From IMG/VR virus record IMGVR_UViG_3300017917_004872, positions 1-59,909 of that record: 59,909 bases of DNA, one strand, 5' to 3'. The DNA is from a virus. Shown piece after piece: positions 1 through 9,105 of this stretch; the first letter of the stretch is position 1, and each line of letters starts with the position of its first letter. Below the pieces are notes generated by a model. It saw only the letters and a program-made list of their open reading frames with translations, was not told the origin of the DNA and made no database searches. Made by a program: the position numbers and the translations under genes.

Positions 1-2160
1 ATACTTAATTTTGATAAACCCGAGGATATAGAAAACAGAAAAATTGAAGAGAGATTTAAGGAAATGCTTGAATCTCCAACTGTGAACCACATGATGATAA
101 ACGCATTAGCTGGATCAGGCAAAACTACAATGTTAAAACATCTTGCTTGGAAATTCGGGCCAACTAAAAATCCGTGGCTTTACTTAGTATTCAATACAAA
201 GAATAAAATTGATGCACAAAAAGTATTTCCAAAATTTGTTGATGTCCAGACAACAAATGGCTTTTTAGGACATTTGTTAAAAAATCAAATTGGTAGGGGT
301 AACATTCCACCGACAATTAGAATGCCTTCAGGTGCAGACAAATCACAAGGATACACAAAAATACGAGCGTTGACTGATACTGATGATTTCAAGGAATTTG
401 CACTTGAAGTTTGCAATCTGCCTAACATAAAAAACTATGATAAAAATTACCTTGATACTGTAATGACTGCAAGCAGCAAGATGCCTAAAGTAATTATAGA
501 TACTTATAAAAAAGATATTAAAGATGGAATGTCTGAGCATGATGCATTTTTAAAATTAGTCAAAACAATAAAAACAAACGATAAGATTGACAAAAATAAC
601 TTTTATTACAACGGTTCTAATGTAAGAAAAGCTTATAACAAAATAGTTGATGATGCAATTATTCTTGCAAGTAGACTAAAGGCTAGTGGATTTAATCCAG
701 AACCAGAGGATGGATTTGGTGATAAAACACCTGAACAATACATTCAAGAAATCATGGGTCAAAGATATTGGAATTTTGAGCAACAAACTATCTTTCAAAA
801 CAATTTGGAAAAAAACTATCCTCCTTTCGCAAGGAATAGAATTGTTGATGACATAGCAAGAAGTCGTAATACTTATTCTCATTATAATTACAGCGATGAA
901 GACATGGATGCCGTATATAAACTTGCGTACTGGCTACTTTTGCGATCAGTTCCAGGTAATATTTCTCATGAGATAGAAATTGCAGGTAAAAAATTTGATC
1001 TTGGAAAAGTAAGAGATCTTGATGATGATATATGGCTTCCAGCTTTATATGCTAATAAGATTTCTTGGCCAAAATTTGATGTAATATTAGTTGATGAGGC
1101 CCAAGATTTCAATATCAACCAACAAATAGTGATTAAAAATCTTGCTGAACAAGGAGCAAATATAGTTGCAGTCGGTGATCCTAACCAAGCAATTTATAGA
1201 TTTAGAGGAGCTGATACAACAGCATTTTCAGCACTATCTAGCATTTTATCAAATATGTCTGAAAACAAAGATGTTGAAAAAACACTCACTAGAAATTTCC
1301 GATCAACTGGTGAAATTTTAGACTATGTGAATAAAGTATCTGTTGTTAAAAATTTGAAAGCTGGCAAATCATTTTCATTTCCTGGAATTATAACAGAGGA
1401 CACAAAATTTCCACAAGTTTTGAATCAATTGGTTCAAGAAAAAGAAAGGGAAAAAAATGATCCTGATTATAAAATGCCAGAAACCGCCTTTATTTCACGA
1501 ACTAATGATAGTTTAACAAATGTTGCGGCAGAGCTACTCGCAAGAAATATACCCTACTTAATTATTGGTCATGACGATCTATCTGATAATCTAATTAAGT
1601 TACCAAAACTTCTTGGAATAGATGAGTCAGAGTATGAAAACATAGACATAATGGAATATGAAGAACGTGTAAATAAATATTACAAAAAATTAGAAAAAGA
1701 GGCCACAGTAGATCCTAAAAAACTTGGTGCTTTAGCTAGACTTGGATCTACCTTGCAGATGTTTTTTCTTATATCACATAATTTTTTATCAGATAAAGAT
1801 TATAAACACAATTTGGGTGGATTTATGAGATGGCTCAAAGATAGGTCTGGCGATATAAAACTTGATTCTGAAAATGAAAATGAAGTAAAAAAAGCTATAG
1901 AAAAAAAAGAAGAAAAAAATTCAGTAATCTTGACAACAGCACACAGATCAAAAGGTGCAGAATTTGATAGAGTGTATTTGTTAAGAAGAGATTTGTTTGG
2001 AAGCAAAGTTGATAAAAAGCATAAAGATATTCCAGATTTGGCTCATGAAGAAGACAATTTACAAGAAGACAATATGTTTTATGTAGCATTAACAAGAGCC
2101 ATAAAAGAACTTCATGTGCTTAGTTTGAAAGATCAACCAGGAGTTCAATCAGGGGGATAA
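1..2160 (+). CDS. UvrD/Rep-type SF1 DNA helicase (5' end outside window)
   Basis: ATP-dependent 3'-5' DNA helicase of superfamily 1A, expected in phage replication, repair or recombination. All core motifs are visible: Walker A (AGSGKTT), motif II (DEAQD), motif III (GDPNQAIYRFRGA), motif IV region (RNFRST), motif V region (TTAHRSKGAEFD) and motif VI (VALTRA). The first ATG in the window is at 64, but the frame is open from base 1 and Walker A would lie only about 15 residues from that ATG. UvrD-like proteins have more sequence before it, so the true start is probably upstream. The stop is one base before the TTG start of the next gene, so the two are likely co-transcribed. Assignment to the family is firm; the exact role is not. 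Confidence 0.93.
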   Translation: MLNFDKPEDIENRKIEERFKEMLESPTVNHMMINALAGSGKTTMLKHLAWKFGPTKNPWLYLVFNTKNKIDAQKVFPKFVDVQTTNGFLGHLLKNQIGRGNIPPTIRMPSGADKSQGYTKIRALTDTDDFKEFALEVCNLPNIKNYDKNYLDTVMTASSKMPKVIIDTYKKDIKDGMSEHDAFLKLVKTIKTNDKIDKNNFYYNGSNVRKAYNKIVDDAIILASRLKASGFNPEPEDGFGDKTPEQYIQEIMGQRYWNFEQQTIFQNNLEKNYPPFARNRIVDDIARSRNTYSHYNYSDEDMDAVYKLAYWLLLRSVPGNISHEIEIAGKKFDLGKVRDLDDDIWLPALYANKISWPKFDVILVDEAQDFNINQQIVIKNLAEQGANIVAVGDPNQAIYRFRGADTTAFSALSSILSNMSENKDVEKTLTRNFRSTGEILDYVNKVSVVKNLKAGKSFSFPGIITEDTKFPQVLNQLVQEKEREKNDPDYKMPETAFISRTNDSLTNVAAELLARNIPYLIIGHDDLSDNLIKLPKLLGIDESEYENIDIMEYEERVNKYYKKLEKEATVDPKKLGALARLGSTLQMFFLISHNFLSDKDYKHNLGGFMRWLKDRSGDIKLDSENENEVKKAIEKKEEKNSVILTTAHRSKGAEFDRVYLLRRDLFGSKVDKKHKDIPDLAHEEDNLQEDNMFYVALTRAIKELHVLSLKDQPGVQSGG

Positions 2161-2161
2161 A

Positions 2162-2956
2162 TTGGAAAACTTTTATGATTGGCTTAAATTGAATGAATAT
2201 AATAATCCTAGAAAAGGTATGAAAAGTCGTTGGTCTGTTAAGTATAAAAAAAGTATTAACTGCAAAAATCCAAAAGGTTTCTCACAAAAAAATTATTGTA
2301 AAAGGAAATCTCGCGGAGGTAATTACTTAGAAAGCAATATGTATTTTGGAAAAGAAGATGTAAATATACAACAAGTTGATAGACTTTATGACAAATCTGA
2401 TCTGGCAGTAAAATGTGTTCAACTTTATGACAAGATTACAAATAAAAATTTTCTAACTGATATTACTACAGTCGTTCCCTTCCAACAAAAGGGATTATAT
2501 GGACTTTTTAATTCAGCAGATAATAGATTGGCTTTAGGATCATACGATAAAAATAGATTTATTTTTAGTCCAGAAGAAATTCAAAAACTAGCTGATATGC
2601 CAACAGAAGTTCTAAAGAAATATAAAGTACCACAAGAAATTTTAAATTTGATTCAAAATAATGATGTGCAAGTTCAGGTAAATATTAACGATATTTATAA
2701 CGATGTAAATGCACAAGTTAAAGCGAAGAAACTTGACAAATTATCAGGTCAGTTGGAAATAATCAAAACTTTAGCCAGCACTATAATTCATGAAGTAACA
2801 CATTTGAGAGAGTATAGAAGAAAAAGAGCAGATATGGGTGAGATGAGTGGAGAAGTTGGCCCTGAGAGAGAAGAAAAACTATTTGAAACCTGGTTTGATC
2901 AGAGTGTAAAAAATGGCACTTTGAAGACTGCTTTACCTGAACTTTTTATAGTTTAA
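2162..2956 (+). CDS. Putative HExTH metallopeptidase with phage N-terminal tag
   Basis: 264 residues, TTG start supported by a strong AGGGGGA Shine-Dalgarno five bases upstream, overlapping the helicase 3' end. The N-terminus (ENFYDWLKLNE) resembles the short amphipathic tag seen on several small genes here. It is followed by a basic Cys-containing segment (CKNPKGFSQKNYC), a motif I recognise from other large-phage proteins. Near residue 215 is IIHEVTHLREYRR, an HExxH-type zinc-peptidase motif with a downstream acidic stretch that could supply the third ligand. Zinc peptidase activity is an inference from that motif only; no family was matched. Convergent with the next gene, 4 bp overlap. Confidence 0.55.
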   Translation: MENFYDWLKLNEYNNPRKGMKSRWSVKYKKSINCKNPKGFSQKNYCKRKSRGGNYLESNMYFGKEDVNIQQVDRLYDKSDLAVKCVQLYDKITNKNFLTDITTVVPFQQKGLYGLFNSADNRLALGSYDKNRFIFSPEEIQKLADMPTEVLKKYKVPQEILNLIQNNDVQVQVNINDIYNDVNAQVKAKKLDKLSGQLEIIKTLASTIIHEVTHLREYRRKRADMGEMSGEVGPEREEKLFETWFDQSVKNGTLKTALPELFIV

Positions 2957-3198
2957 ACTGCAAAAGGTTCACCGCTAAAACCACTCCAAAATTGAGATTC
3001 ATACACTTTATCAAAATTGTATGAAATCCATGCATGATTAGCACTATCCCATAACATCACTTTATCTTTATCTTGTACTAATGGATACAATTCGTTTTCG
3101 TCGTGATGAAAACCAAGAATATTATTACACTTACATTCTTGCTTATTTTTTGCCCAGCTAATGCAATATGAAGAACAGTCTTTACATTTAACAACCAT
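2953..3198 (-). CDS. Small Cys-rich hypothetical protein
   Basis: 81 residues with a Cys-rich N-terminal third (CKDC, then C, then CKC), which could form a small zinc-binding knuckle; the rest is aromatic-rich without a recognised domain. The start has a GGGGTGG Shine-Dalgarno just upstream on the minus strand. The 3' end overlaps the convergent putative metallopeptidase gene by 4 bp. Function unknown. It probably begins or ends a leftward unit with the amidase gene to its right. Confidence 0.6.
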   Translation of the reverse strand: MVVKCKDCSSYCISWAKNKQECKCNNILGFHHDENELYPLVQDKDKVMLWDSANHAWISYNFDKVYESQFWSGFSGEPFAV

Positions 3199-3245
3199 TT
3201 TCCACCCCTTGAGGCATTATCTTTTTTTATTTTAATATTGCAAGA

Positions 3246-3896
3246 TCATTTCAAAGGGTATTCAAATATTTTTTCCGTAAGATTACTAGCTCTCATTCCT
3301 TTAAATTCATTTCCAACTATACTTATTTTTTTGTCTGTTGGCAAAGATGAATTTGTAAACAATTTTGTAAATTTATTGCCAATTAAAATTAGATAATAAA
3401 ACCATGAAGGTACAATATCTTTAAGATAGAAACGACCACCTAAATCATATCCACAATCTTTGTAAATTTTTGTAACTGATTCCGTGCAATAAAATTTGTC
3501 TGGATCATCAAAATTAAAATCATAACTTGGGTCGAAGTCCAAAAAAGCATAAATACTATTCTTGAAACACATCTCATCATCGTGACTATAATTTTTTAAT
3601 CTATAAACACAAAAACTTTCCATTCTCCAATCATCAAACCAATCAATTAATCTTAACTTTCTAGTTCCATAATCTGATACATCAATTGCATAAATTTCAC
3701 CATCTTCAACAAGCATACAAGTTGCGTGACTATAAGGTGAATTCGTAAATTTTTGAATCAGTTTACTAAATGGAATATTAAATGGACCTGCAACATCAGC
3801 TGCATTGTAAACAATATCACCTGTCTTAATCGGTAATGAATTTAAAATATTATTAATTTCTTTGCGTTTTGGATATAAAGGCCCAGGATTAAACAT
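3246..3896 (-). CDS. Permuted papain-like amidase (YiiX/YebB C92-like)
   Basis: 216 residues. The order GDIVY...SPYSHATCML...YCTESV matches the circularly permuted NlpC/P60 (YiiX/YebB/C92) fold: a GD at the start of the domain, a Ser-His pair with the catalytic His, and a later Cys followed by Glu (CTE). Family members hydrolyse peptide or lipid-linked amide bonds, so a role in cell-wall or envelope attack is plausible, but no signal peptide is visible. Its ATG overlaps the stop of the small coiled-coil gene upstream (TAATG), so they are co-expressed. Family call moderately firm; substrate unknown. Confidence 0.7.
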   Translation of the reverse strand: MFNPGPLYPKRKEINNILNSLPIKTGDIVYNAADVAGPFNIPFSKLIQKFTNSPYSHATCMLVEDGEIYAIDVSDYGTRKLRLIDWFDDWRMESFCVYRLKNYSHDDEMCFKNSIYAFLDFDPSYDFNFDDPDKFYCTESVTKIYKDCGYDLGGRFYLKDIVPSWFYYLILIGNKFTKLFTNSSLPTDKKISIVGNEFKGMRASNLTEKIFEYPLK

Positions 3897-4084
3897 TATT
3901 TTGTTGATTCCTCAAACTGTTTAATAAGTTTTGCAGCTTCTTCATTGAGATCAGTAATTTCTTTTTGTGACTTTTGAACTAATAATTTAAGTTCAGCAGA
4001 AATTTGTTTCTTTTTCTCAATAATCTCGCAAATTCTTTTTGAAAAATCTACAAAATTATCGCAAAGAACATTTTCTATATTCAT
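3896..4084 (-). CDS. Small coiled-coil protein
   Basis: 62 residues, almost entirely charged heptad-like helix (for example KKKQISAELKLLVQKSQKEI), predicted coiled coil. No Shine-Dalgarno is visible; the upstream region is AT-only and shared with the divergent coat-like gene at 4168. It is translationally coupled to the amidase gene downstream through a TAATG junction, so it could be a partner or chaperone of that enzyme. No family recognised. Confidence 0.6.
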   Translation of the reverse strand: MNIENVLCDNFVDFSKRICEIIEKKKQISAELKLLVQKSQKEITDLNEEAAKLIKQFEESTK

Positions 4085-4167
4085 AAAGGTATATATTCAA
4101 ACTAATATATAAAAACAAATAATTTTTCTTCAAAATTTACATAAATATTAATTGTGGAGTCAAATAT

Positions 4168-4659
4168 ATGGGCGACTTAAATTCATTACAATCTTCTTTG
4201 TCTGTTAATATTGTTGATAATGATTCACAGGCAGTTGTTCAAAATACCAACCCAAATGGTACAGAACAAGGATTAATAGTCAGAAATATTCCATCCGGCA
4301 CACAAGGCGTTGCAGAAACCCCAAGTTCTTCATCTACCTATACTCCTAGTTCTTACAGTTCATCAGCTTACGAAAACGGAGCAGCAGCTAAGGCATCTGC
4401 TGGAGTTTTATATGGATTTAGTGGTTACAATAGTAGTAATCAAGGACAATTCATCCAAATTCACAATGCTACAAGCGTTCCAGCAGATACAAGCGTTCCG
4501 AAAATTATTATATGGGCCAATCCGCTAAGTAATTTCTACTGGGATGGTGGAAAATTTGGAATGTACTTTTCAACAGGAATTTCATGGTGCAATAGCTCTA
4601 CCGGACCTACTAAAACTATTGGTAGCACAAATTGTTGGGTGAATTTACTATATTCTTAA
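4168..4659 (+). CDS. Putative virion coat/decoration protein
   Basis: 163 residues. After a Ser/Thr-rich N-terminal half comes a compact domain ([17 protein letters not shown]...FIQIHNA...[17 protein letters not shown]...TIGSTNCW). I recognise this pattern from structural proteins of many phages, where a similar segment ends in a short β-rich C-terminus. It starts with GGAG 8-9 bases upstream and opens the fibre module, 11 bp before the first repeat-fibre gene. A decoration or fibre-base role is inferred from that resemblance and position. Confidence 0.65.
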   Translation: MGDLNSLQSSLSVNIVDNDSQAVVQNTNPNGTEQGLIVRNIPSGTQGVAETPSSSSTYTPSSYSSSAYENGAAAKASAGVLYGFSGYNSSNQGQFIQIHNATSVPADTSVPKIIIWANPLSNFYWDGGKFGMYFSTGISWCNSSTGPTKTIGSTNCWVNLLYS

Positions 4660-4670
4660 TAGGTTAAAAT

Positions 4671-5240
4671 ATGCCATTCGTAAGTGATTATTTTTCAGCC
4701 ATAAGCGGTAGCATAAGAAGTGGAAATATTGGCAACGCGGCTGTCACATCAGGAAACATCGCTTCTGGCACTATTGGTTCAGTTCACATATCTAATGGTT
4801 CTGTAATTTCAGGAAATATTGGAAGCGGTCAAATTGGATCAATACATATAGCTTCTGGGGTTTTAAGCAATATTTCAGGCAATTTAAATGTGTCATCTGG
4901 GAATATTACAGTTAACACAATAACCGTTAATACCGCAATATTTTCAGGACTAACATCAACTACTACAGTCTATAGTGGAAGCATTTCAGTTGGAATGGCA
5001 GCTTATTTTGATTATGCAACAAAAAACACTTTAACAAGCGGTTATAGGGCAGGAACAGTAACGACAATTTGGGACGAATCAAACGAAACAACAGAATACA
5101 ATGATATGTCAACTCAAGATTTAGGCGGTTCAACTATAGGATTGTCGTTTTCAACATATATTTTGTCTGGAAATTTGCAATTATTAGCTAATGTAAGTTC
5201 TGGATCTTTCAACTTAAAACTAGGCGCTCGATTCATATAA
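4671..5240 (+). CDS. Short tail-fibre protein with SG decapeptide repeats
   Basis: 189 residues. The N-terminal part (about 1-75) is a Ser/Gly-rich ten-residue repeat of the type GSVISGNIGS GQIGSIHIAS, expected to form an elongated β-structured shaft. The C-terminal 85 residues (YDFDYATKN...SGYRAG...DLGGSTIGL...FNLKLGARF pattern) are homologous to the C-terminus of the next fibre protein (YRAG, DLGGSTI and VKVGAR are shared), suggesting a common tip or trimerisation domain. It lacks the LamG head. No classical Shine-Dalgarno precedes the ATG (GGTTAAAAT). Confidence 0.8.
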   Translation: MPFVSDYFSAISGSIRSGNIGNAAVTSGNIASGTIGSVHISNGSVISGNIGSGQIGSIHIASGVLSNISGNLNVSSGNITVNTITVNTAIFSGLTSTTTVYSGSISVGMAAYFDYATKNTLTSGYRAGTVTTIWDESNETTEYNDMSTQDLGGSTIGLSFSTYILSGNLQLLANVSSGSFNLKLGARFI

Positions 5241-5302
5241 TCGCACAAAAAAGATAAAAAAAATATTAAACCTCAAATACATATGTGTATTGTGGGGTGT
5301 TT

Positions 5303-7924
5303 ATGGCGCTACAACATCACTTTATATTTGATACAACCAGTTTTATTTCTGGAACATTATCAGGTGGCGTTTATATAAACTCTATAAATAGCGGTAAGAA
5401 TTTATTAACAAGTGATGGTAGCGATAAATCTTATACTGATGGCAAGATAAACCAAGCACTGAATTACGGTGGTTTTAATTTTAGTGGCACCGCATACAAT
5501 GCATCAAAAATGTTTCCTTCGTCTGGCGGTGCAACGATAGCATTTTGGCTTTATACCAATCAAAATGATATTGGCGGAGGTGATGATATCCACCCATTGT
5601 TCAGAGTAAAAGGTGGATCGCTAGGAACAAACGATTTTTATATAAAATATTATTCATCAGGATCGTTTGGCGGTCTTATGGAGATTACTGATAATTCATC
5701 ATCAGGAAGCTTATTCTTTGAAGCTATTGGAAGTGGTATTAATTATTGGAACCATTATATAATATCAACAAATGGAACAAATTGGTATGCATATGTAAAC
5801 AATGAACTACAAACTCTCACTGGCACAACATTTTTACCAACATTTTATGACAATACAGATTTTATTATAGATTACGGTACAGATTCTTACACATATGCTT
5901 TAGATGATTTAAGAATTTATTATGAAAATATAAGTCTTTCTGAGAGAGCTTTCATATATAATAATGGTGCTGGTACACAAGCTAATAGTAACGCTGGAGG
6001 AAATATGGCTAATGAATTCATAGTTCGTAATGGATTAGTCGTTATTAGCGGGAAAATTAGTGGTACTCTCGCTAATAATATAGTTTTTTCTGGTAATATT
6101 AACTCCGGCCAAGTGGGTTATTACCACTTGGCTTCTGGTGTCATATCCACAGCGACACTTGGTAGCGGTCAAGTTACCTCTGGTGTAATTGCTAGTGGTA
6201 GCGTTGGGCAATTTGCACTTTCTTCAGGTGCTGTTAACAGCGGACAAATTGGCAACGGTGCTGTTGTAAGTGGATCAATTGCTAGCGGTAGCGTTGGTCA
6301 ATACGCAATTGCTAGCGGAAGCATCACAGCAGAACACATTGCCAGCGGTGCTGTAATTAATGCTGATGTTGCGGACAATGCTGTCACATCAGGAAAGATT
6401 GCTAGCGGAACTATCGGAAGTCTTCATATTAGCTCCGGTGGTGTCATTAATGTTAATCTTGGCGATGCATCTGTTAATACAAGAGTATTGGCATCTGGCA
6501 GCGTCAATAACACCATACTCTCTAGTGGTGCAGTTGTATCTGGTCAAATTGGAAATAACGCAGTTGTTAGTGGAAGCATAGCAAGTGGTTCTATTTCCAA
6601 GTTCCATATTGCTAGCGGACAAGTTGTCAAAGCATTGACCCAAGGTACTAATATCACAATTACTGCTGATGCAAATGACAACTATACAATCAATGCAGTA
6701 GTTTCAGGCGGGATTGCTCCATTCATTGTCGCAAGCGGTTTGAGTTTTTCATCTGGTTCATTCTTTGATGGCACTCAATCTGGCGCAATTATTGGAATTA
6801 AGAGCGGTGGCATTATAAGCCAACTTATTGCTGATAATGCAATTGTTTCTGGTAAAATAGCATCAGGAAGCATTGGAATTTATCAGCTTGCTTCAGGTGT
6901 TATATCAACAGCAACACTTGGTAGTGGTCAAGTTACTTCTGGAACAATTGCTAGTGGTAGCGTTGGTCAATTTGCACTTTCTTCAGGTGCTGTTAATAGT
7001 GGACATATTGGTAATGGAGCAGTAGTTTCAGGCAGTATAGCAAGTGGTAGCGTTGGTCAATATGCTATCGCTAGTGGAAGTATTACAGCAGAACATATTG
7101 CTAGTGGCGCGATCATTAATGCTGACATTGCTGATAATGCCGTAACATCAGGAAAGATTGCTAGTGGAACAATTGGAAGCCTTCATATTAGCTCAGGCGG
7201 TGTCATCAATGTTAATCTTGGTGATGCATCTGTTAATACGAGAGTACTCGCCTCTGGTAGTGTTAATAATACCATACTTTCAAGTGGTGCAGTACTAAGC
7301 GGTCATATTGGTAATGCTGCCGTTGTATCAGGAAGCATTGCTAGTGGTTCAATTGGAAGTGTACATTTAGCTGATGGAGCAATTTTATCCGGCGATATTA
7401 GCAGCGGACAAATCGGTCAATACCACATGTCATCAGGAACTTTGTTTAATGTTGCTGCCGCTGGAGTAAACAGAGTCATTACAAGTCTAGCATCTGGCAC
7501 TAACTCTGCTACTGCAAATAGCGGATTTACATTTGATGGTTCAAATTTAAATGTTGGCGTATATAGTGGCTTGACAACATTTGCTGTCACAAGTGGCGGA
7601 TATGTGAAAATACAATCCAGTTTGTTTAGTGGTCAAACAGCAACATTTAACGCTTATCAAATTCCACAAACAGATGGTGTTGCAGCATTTTATGATTATT
7701 ATGTATTCAACCAAGCTAATGGATCATATCGTGCTGGTAATGTTGTTACAACTTGGAACACTTTAAGTGGAATTATTGTTTATAGTGAAACTGGTACTGA
7801 TGACCTTGGTGGATCTACTATTGATCTTCAATGGTCAACTATATTGCAGTCTGGAAATGTTGTTTTGAGATCAACTTTAACTGCTGGTACTTGGAATGTT
7901 AAGGTTGGCGCAAGAGTTTTGTAA
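5303..7924 (+). CDS. LamG-domain tail fibre with SG decapeptide repeats
   Basis: 873 residues. Start at 5303 is preferred over an in-frame GTG at 5285 because GGGGTG lies just upstream and the paralogue at 12805 starts at the same residue (MA..HF.FD.TSFISG). Residues about 1-225 form a LamG/concanavalin-like lectin domain (ends in LDDLRIYYENISLSERAFIYN), a likely glycan binder. Residues about 250-700 are regular decapeptide repeats (G-[ST]-[IV]-x4-[IL]-[AS]-S), with a 153-residue block present twice. The last about 90 residues match the C-terminus of the 4671 protein. Probably a receptor-binding fibre; a 14-bp hairpin follows the stop. Confidence 0.85.
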   Translation: MALQHHFIFDTTSFISGTLSGGVYINSINSGKNLLTSDGSDKSYTDGKINQALNYGGFNFSGTAYNASKMFPSSGGATIAFWLYTNQNDIGGGDDIHPLFRVKGGSLGTNDFYIKYYSSGSFGGLMEITDNSSSGSLFFEAIGSGINYWNHYIISTNGTNWYAYVNNELQTLTGTTFLPTFYDNTDFIIDYGTDSYTYALDDLRIYYENISLSERAFIYNNGAGTQANSNAGGNMANEFIVRNGLVVISGKISGTLANNIVFSGNINSGQVGYYHLASGVISTATLGSGQVTSGVIASGSVGQFALSSGAVNSGQIGNGAVVSGSIASGSVGQYAIASGSITAEHIASGAVINADVADNAVTSGKIASGTIGSLHISSGGVINVNLGDASVNTRVLASGSVNNTILSSGAVVSGQIGNNAVVSGSIASGSISKFHIASGQVVKALTQGTNITITADANDNYTINAVVSGGIAPFIVASGLSFSSGSFFDGTQSGAIIGIKSGGIISQLIADNAIVSGKIASGSIGIYQLASGVISTATLGSGQVTSGTIASGSVGQFALSSGAVNSGHIGNGAVVSGSIASGSVGQYAIASGSITAEHIASGAIINADIADNAVTSGKIASGTIGSLHISSGGVINVNLGDASVNTRVLASGSVNNTILSSGAVLSGHIGNAAVVSGSIASGSIGSVHLADGAILSGDISSGQIGQYHMSSGTLFNVAAAGVNRVITSLASGTNSATANSGFTFDGSNLNVGVYSGLTTFAVTSGGYVKIQSSLFSGQTATFNAYQIPQTDGVAAFYDYYVFNQANGSYRAGNVVTTWNTLSGIIVYSETGTDDLGGSTIDLQWSTILQSGNVVLRSTLTAGTWNVKVGARVL
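6137..6595 (+). repeat. First copy of a 459-bp in-frame duplication
   Basis: Encodes 153 residues starting GVISTATLGSGQVTSG and running through NAVVSGSIASGSI. The same block recurs 759 bp downstream at 6896-7354 with nearly the same protein and mostly synonymous base differences. The copies encode whole decapeptides, so gain or loss keeps the frame and the shaft register. Confidence 0.8.
6896..7354 (+). repeat. Second copy of the 459-bp in-frame duplication
   Basis: Second copy of the block at 6137-6595. Protein differences are few (for example NSGHIGN for NSGQIGN and LSGHIGN for VSGQIGN), while many third codon positions differ, so the duplication is not recent or is under purifying selection. 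Confidence 0.8.
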
Positions 7925-7950
7925 AAAAAAATTATTTATTCACATCATTT

Positions 7951-7981
7951 AATCCAATTATTAATTATTAATAATTGGATT
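7951..7981 (+). terminator. Hairpin after the LamG fibre gene
   Basis: Perfect 14-bp inverted repeat (AATCCAATTATTAA, loop TTA, TTAATAATTGGATT) 26 bp after the stop at 7924, followed by ATTATTTTAAC. AT-rich, so a modest intrinsic terminator. Together with the TATAAATA box at 8012 it separates the 8061 gene into its own transcription unit. Confidence 0.6.
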
Positions 7982-8011
7982 ATTATTTTAACAATAAATC
8001 TATAATTAAAG

Positions 8012-8019
8012 TATAAATA
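8012..8019 (+). promoter_or_regulatory. T4-type late promoter box TATAAATA
   Basis: Exact match to the T4 late promoter -10 consensus, 41 bp upstream of the ATG at 8061, which has its own AAGGGTG Shine-Dalgarno. It follows the hairpin at 7951-7981, the arrangement expected for an independent late unit. Confidence 0.6.
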
Positions 8020-8060
8020 AAAACAGGAAAATTATGTGAAATTGGAACAAGGGTGCTGTA

Positions 8061-8951
8061 ATGGCTGTTATCATCAAAGGACAAACTTCGATAGGATATG
8101 TGAAAAATATCTATGCCACCTTCACTTCCGCCACAACCACGCAAGTGTTCACCTCCTCAACCGTCGGCGCTGTCACCTTGGCGGTACAGTTGAGTGATCC
8201 GAACGGTGAAACTCTGAATTTCGCAAATACTTCTGTGACATTCTACAACGCTGTGACTGGTAATGTGATCACCGGCGGCAGCAATATCGGGGTTAACTCC
8301 AGTGGCATCGCCTCGACCACTGTAAACCTCTCAGGTGGTGCCACTATAGTCAGGGAACAAACTTACCTGATTCGGGCGGTGATCACCAAACGATATACCA
8401 ACAAAAGGCAAGTGTTCCCCGCCACCACTTGGACTTCGACCAATTTTGATGCCTACACCGTGGTGACAGTGATCAGGACACCGAGTCCGACGACGAACTG
8501 GATTCAGGGTAGCGGTTCCTACTCCAACAATGCTGCCTCAGGCACGATTACCAACGCTAGCTCAATCGGCAACAACTGGTACGGATTCTCAACTGACGGC
8601 ACCACGGGTCTGAACGCTGGCTCAATCGAACTGTTCATGCCTAGGGCGGACGGGATTTATTACCTACGCTCGTCCTCGACATCCACACTAACGGGAACGG
8701 GATCGGGGCGCACAGTGACAGCGATTGGACAACTGACCAAGATCACTTCCAATGGTAGCAGCACCTCCCAGTCCTCAGTTGCGCCGAATGTGGCGACCAC
8801 CTTGCAGGTCAAGGATGCGGCTGATGCCGATCAGGTGCAATTCTCCATCACCAAGACCAACAGTGGTGTGACCACTAACTATTACCTTGATAATTCACTG
8901 ATCACGATATCGGATCCTGTAAACAATCAGAATGGAGTCAAGATTTATTAA
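8061..8951 (+). CDS. GC-richer Ig-like structural protein, moron-like
   Basis: 296 residues, Ser/Thr-rich and β-predicted; residues about 40-120 (QLSDPNGETLNF...SGIASTTVNLSGG) look like an Ig-like/invasin-type fold, the rest is unrecognised. Codon usage is unlike every neighbour: individual 60-base lines reach roughly 48-55% G+C against about 35-40% around it, with frequent GTG, CTG, ACC and GGC codons. It is bracketed by a hairpin and a TATAAATA box upstream and another hairpin downstream. Position within the fibre module suggests a virion or fibre-associated part; composition suggests recent acquisition from a different genome. Confidence 0.7.
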   Translation: MAVIIKGQTSIGYVKNIYATFTSATTTQVFTSSTVGAVTLAVQLSDPNGETLNFANTSVTFYNAVTGNVITGGSNIGVNSSGIASTTVNLSGGATIVREQTYLIRAVITKRYTNKRQVFPATTWTSTNFDAYTVVTVIRTPSPTTNWIQGSGSYSNNAASGTITNASSIGNNWYGFSTDGTTGLNAGSIELFMPRADGIYYLRSSSTSTLTGTGSGRTVTAIGQLTKITSNGSSTSQSSVAPNVATTLQVKDAADADQVQFSITKTNSGVTTNYYLDNSLITISDPVNNQNGVKIY

Positions 8952-9022
8952 TCAACTGCATAAACAACAGTTTTAAAACCACTCCACAGTAAGCCACAGC
9001 GTTATACTACCTAGCACCTAGA

Positions 9023-9039
9023 TCTGATGAAACATCAGA
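9023..9039 (+). terminator. Short hairpin after the GC-rich gene
   Basis: TCTGATG, loop AAA, CATCAGA: a 7-bp perfect stem with a tight loop, 71 bp after the stop of the 8061 gene. No clear T-tract follows, so intrinsic termination is uncertain. Confidence 0.35.
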
Positions 9040-9080
9040 GATTATACAAAATTATAATTCATTAAAAATGAGATATGATT

Positions 9081-9088
9081 AATAAATA
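9081..9088 (+). promoter_or_regulatory. Late-promoter-like box AATAAATA
   Basis: One mismatch from the T4 late box; 17 bp before the ATG at 9106, with a good AAGGAG Shine-Dalgarno in between. Same octamer as at several leftward genes in this window. Confidence 0.45.
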
Positions 9089-9105
9089 AAATAAAGGAGA
9101 AATTC

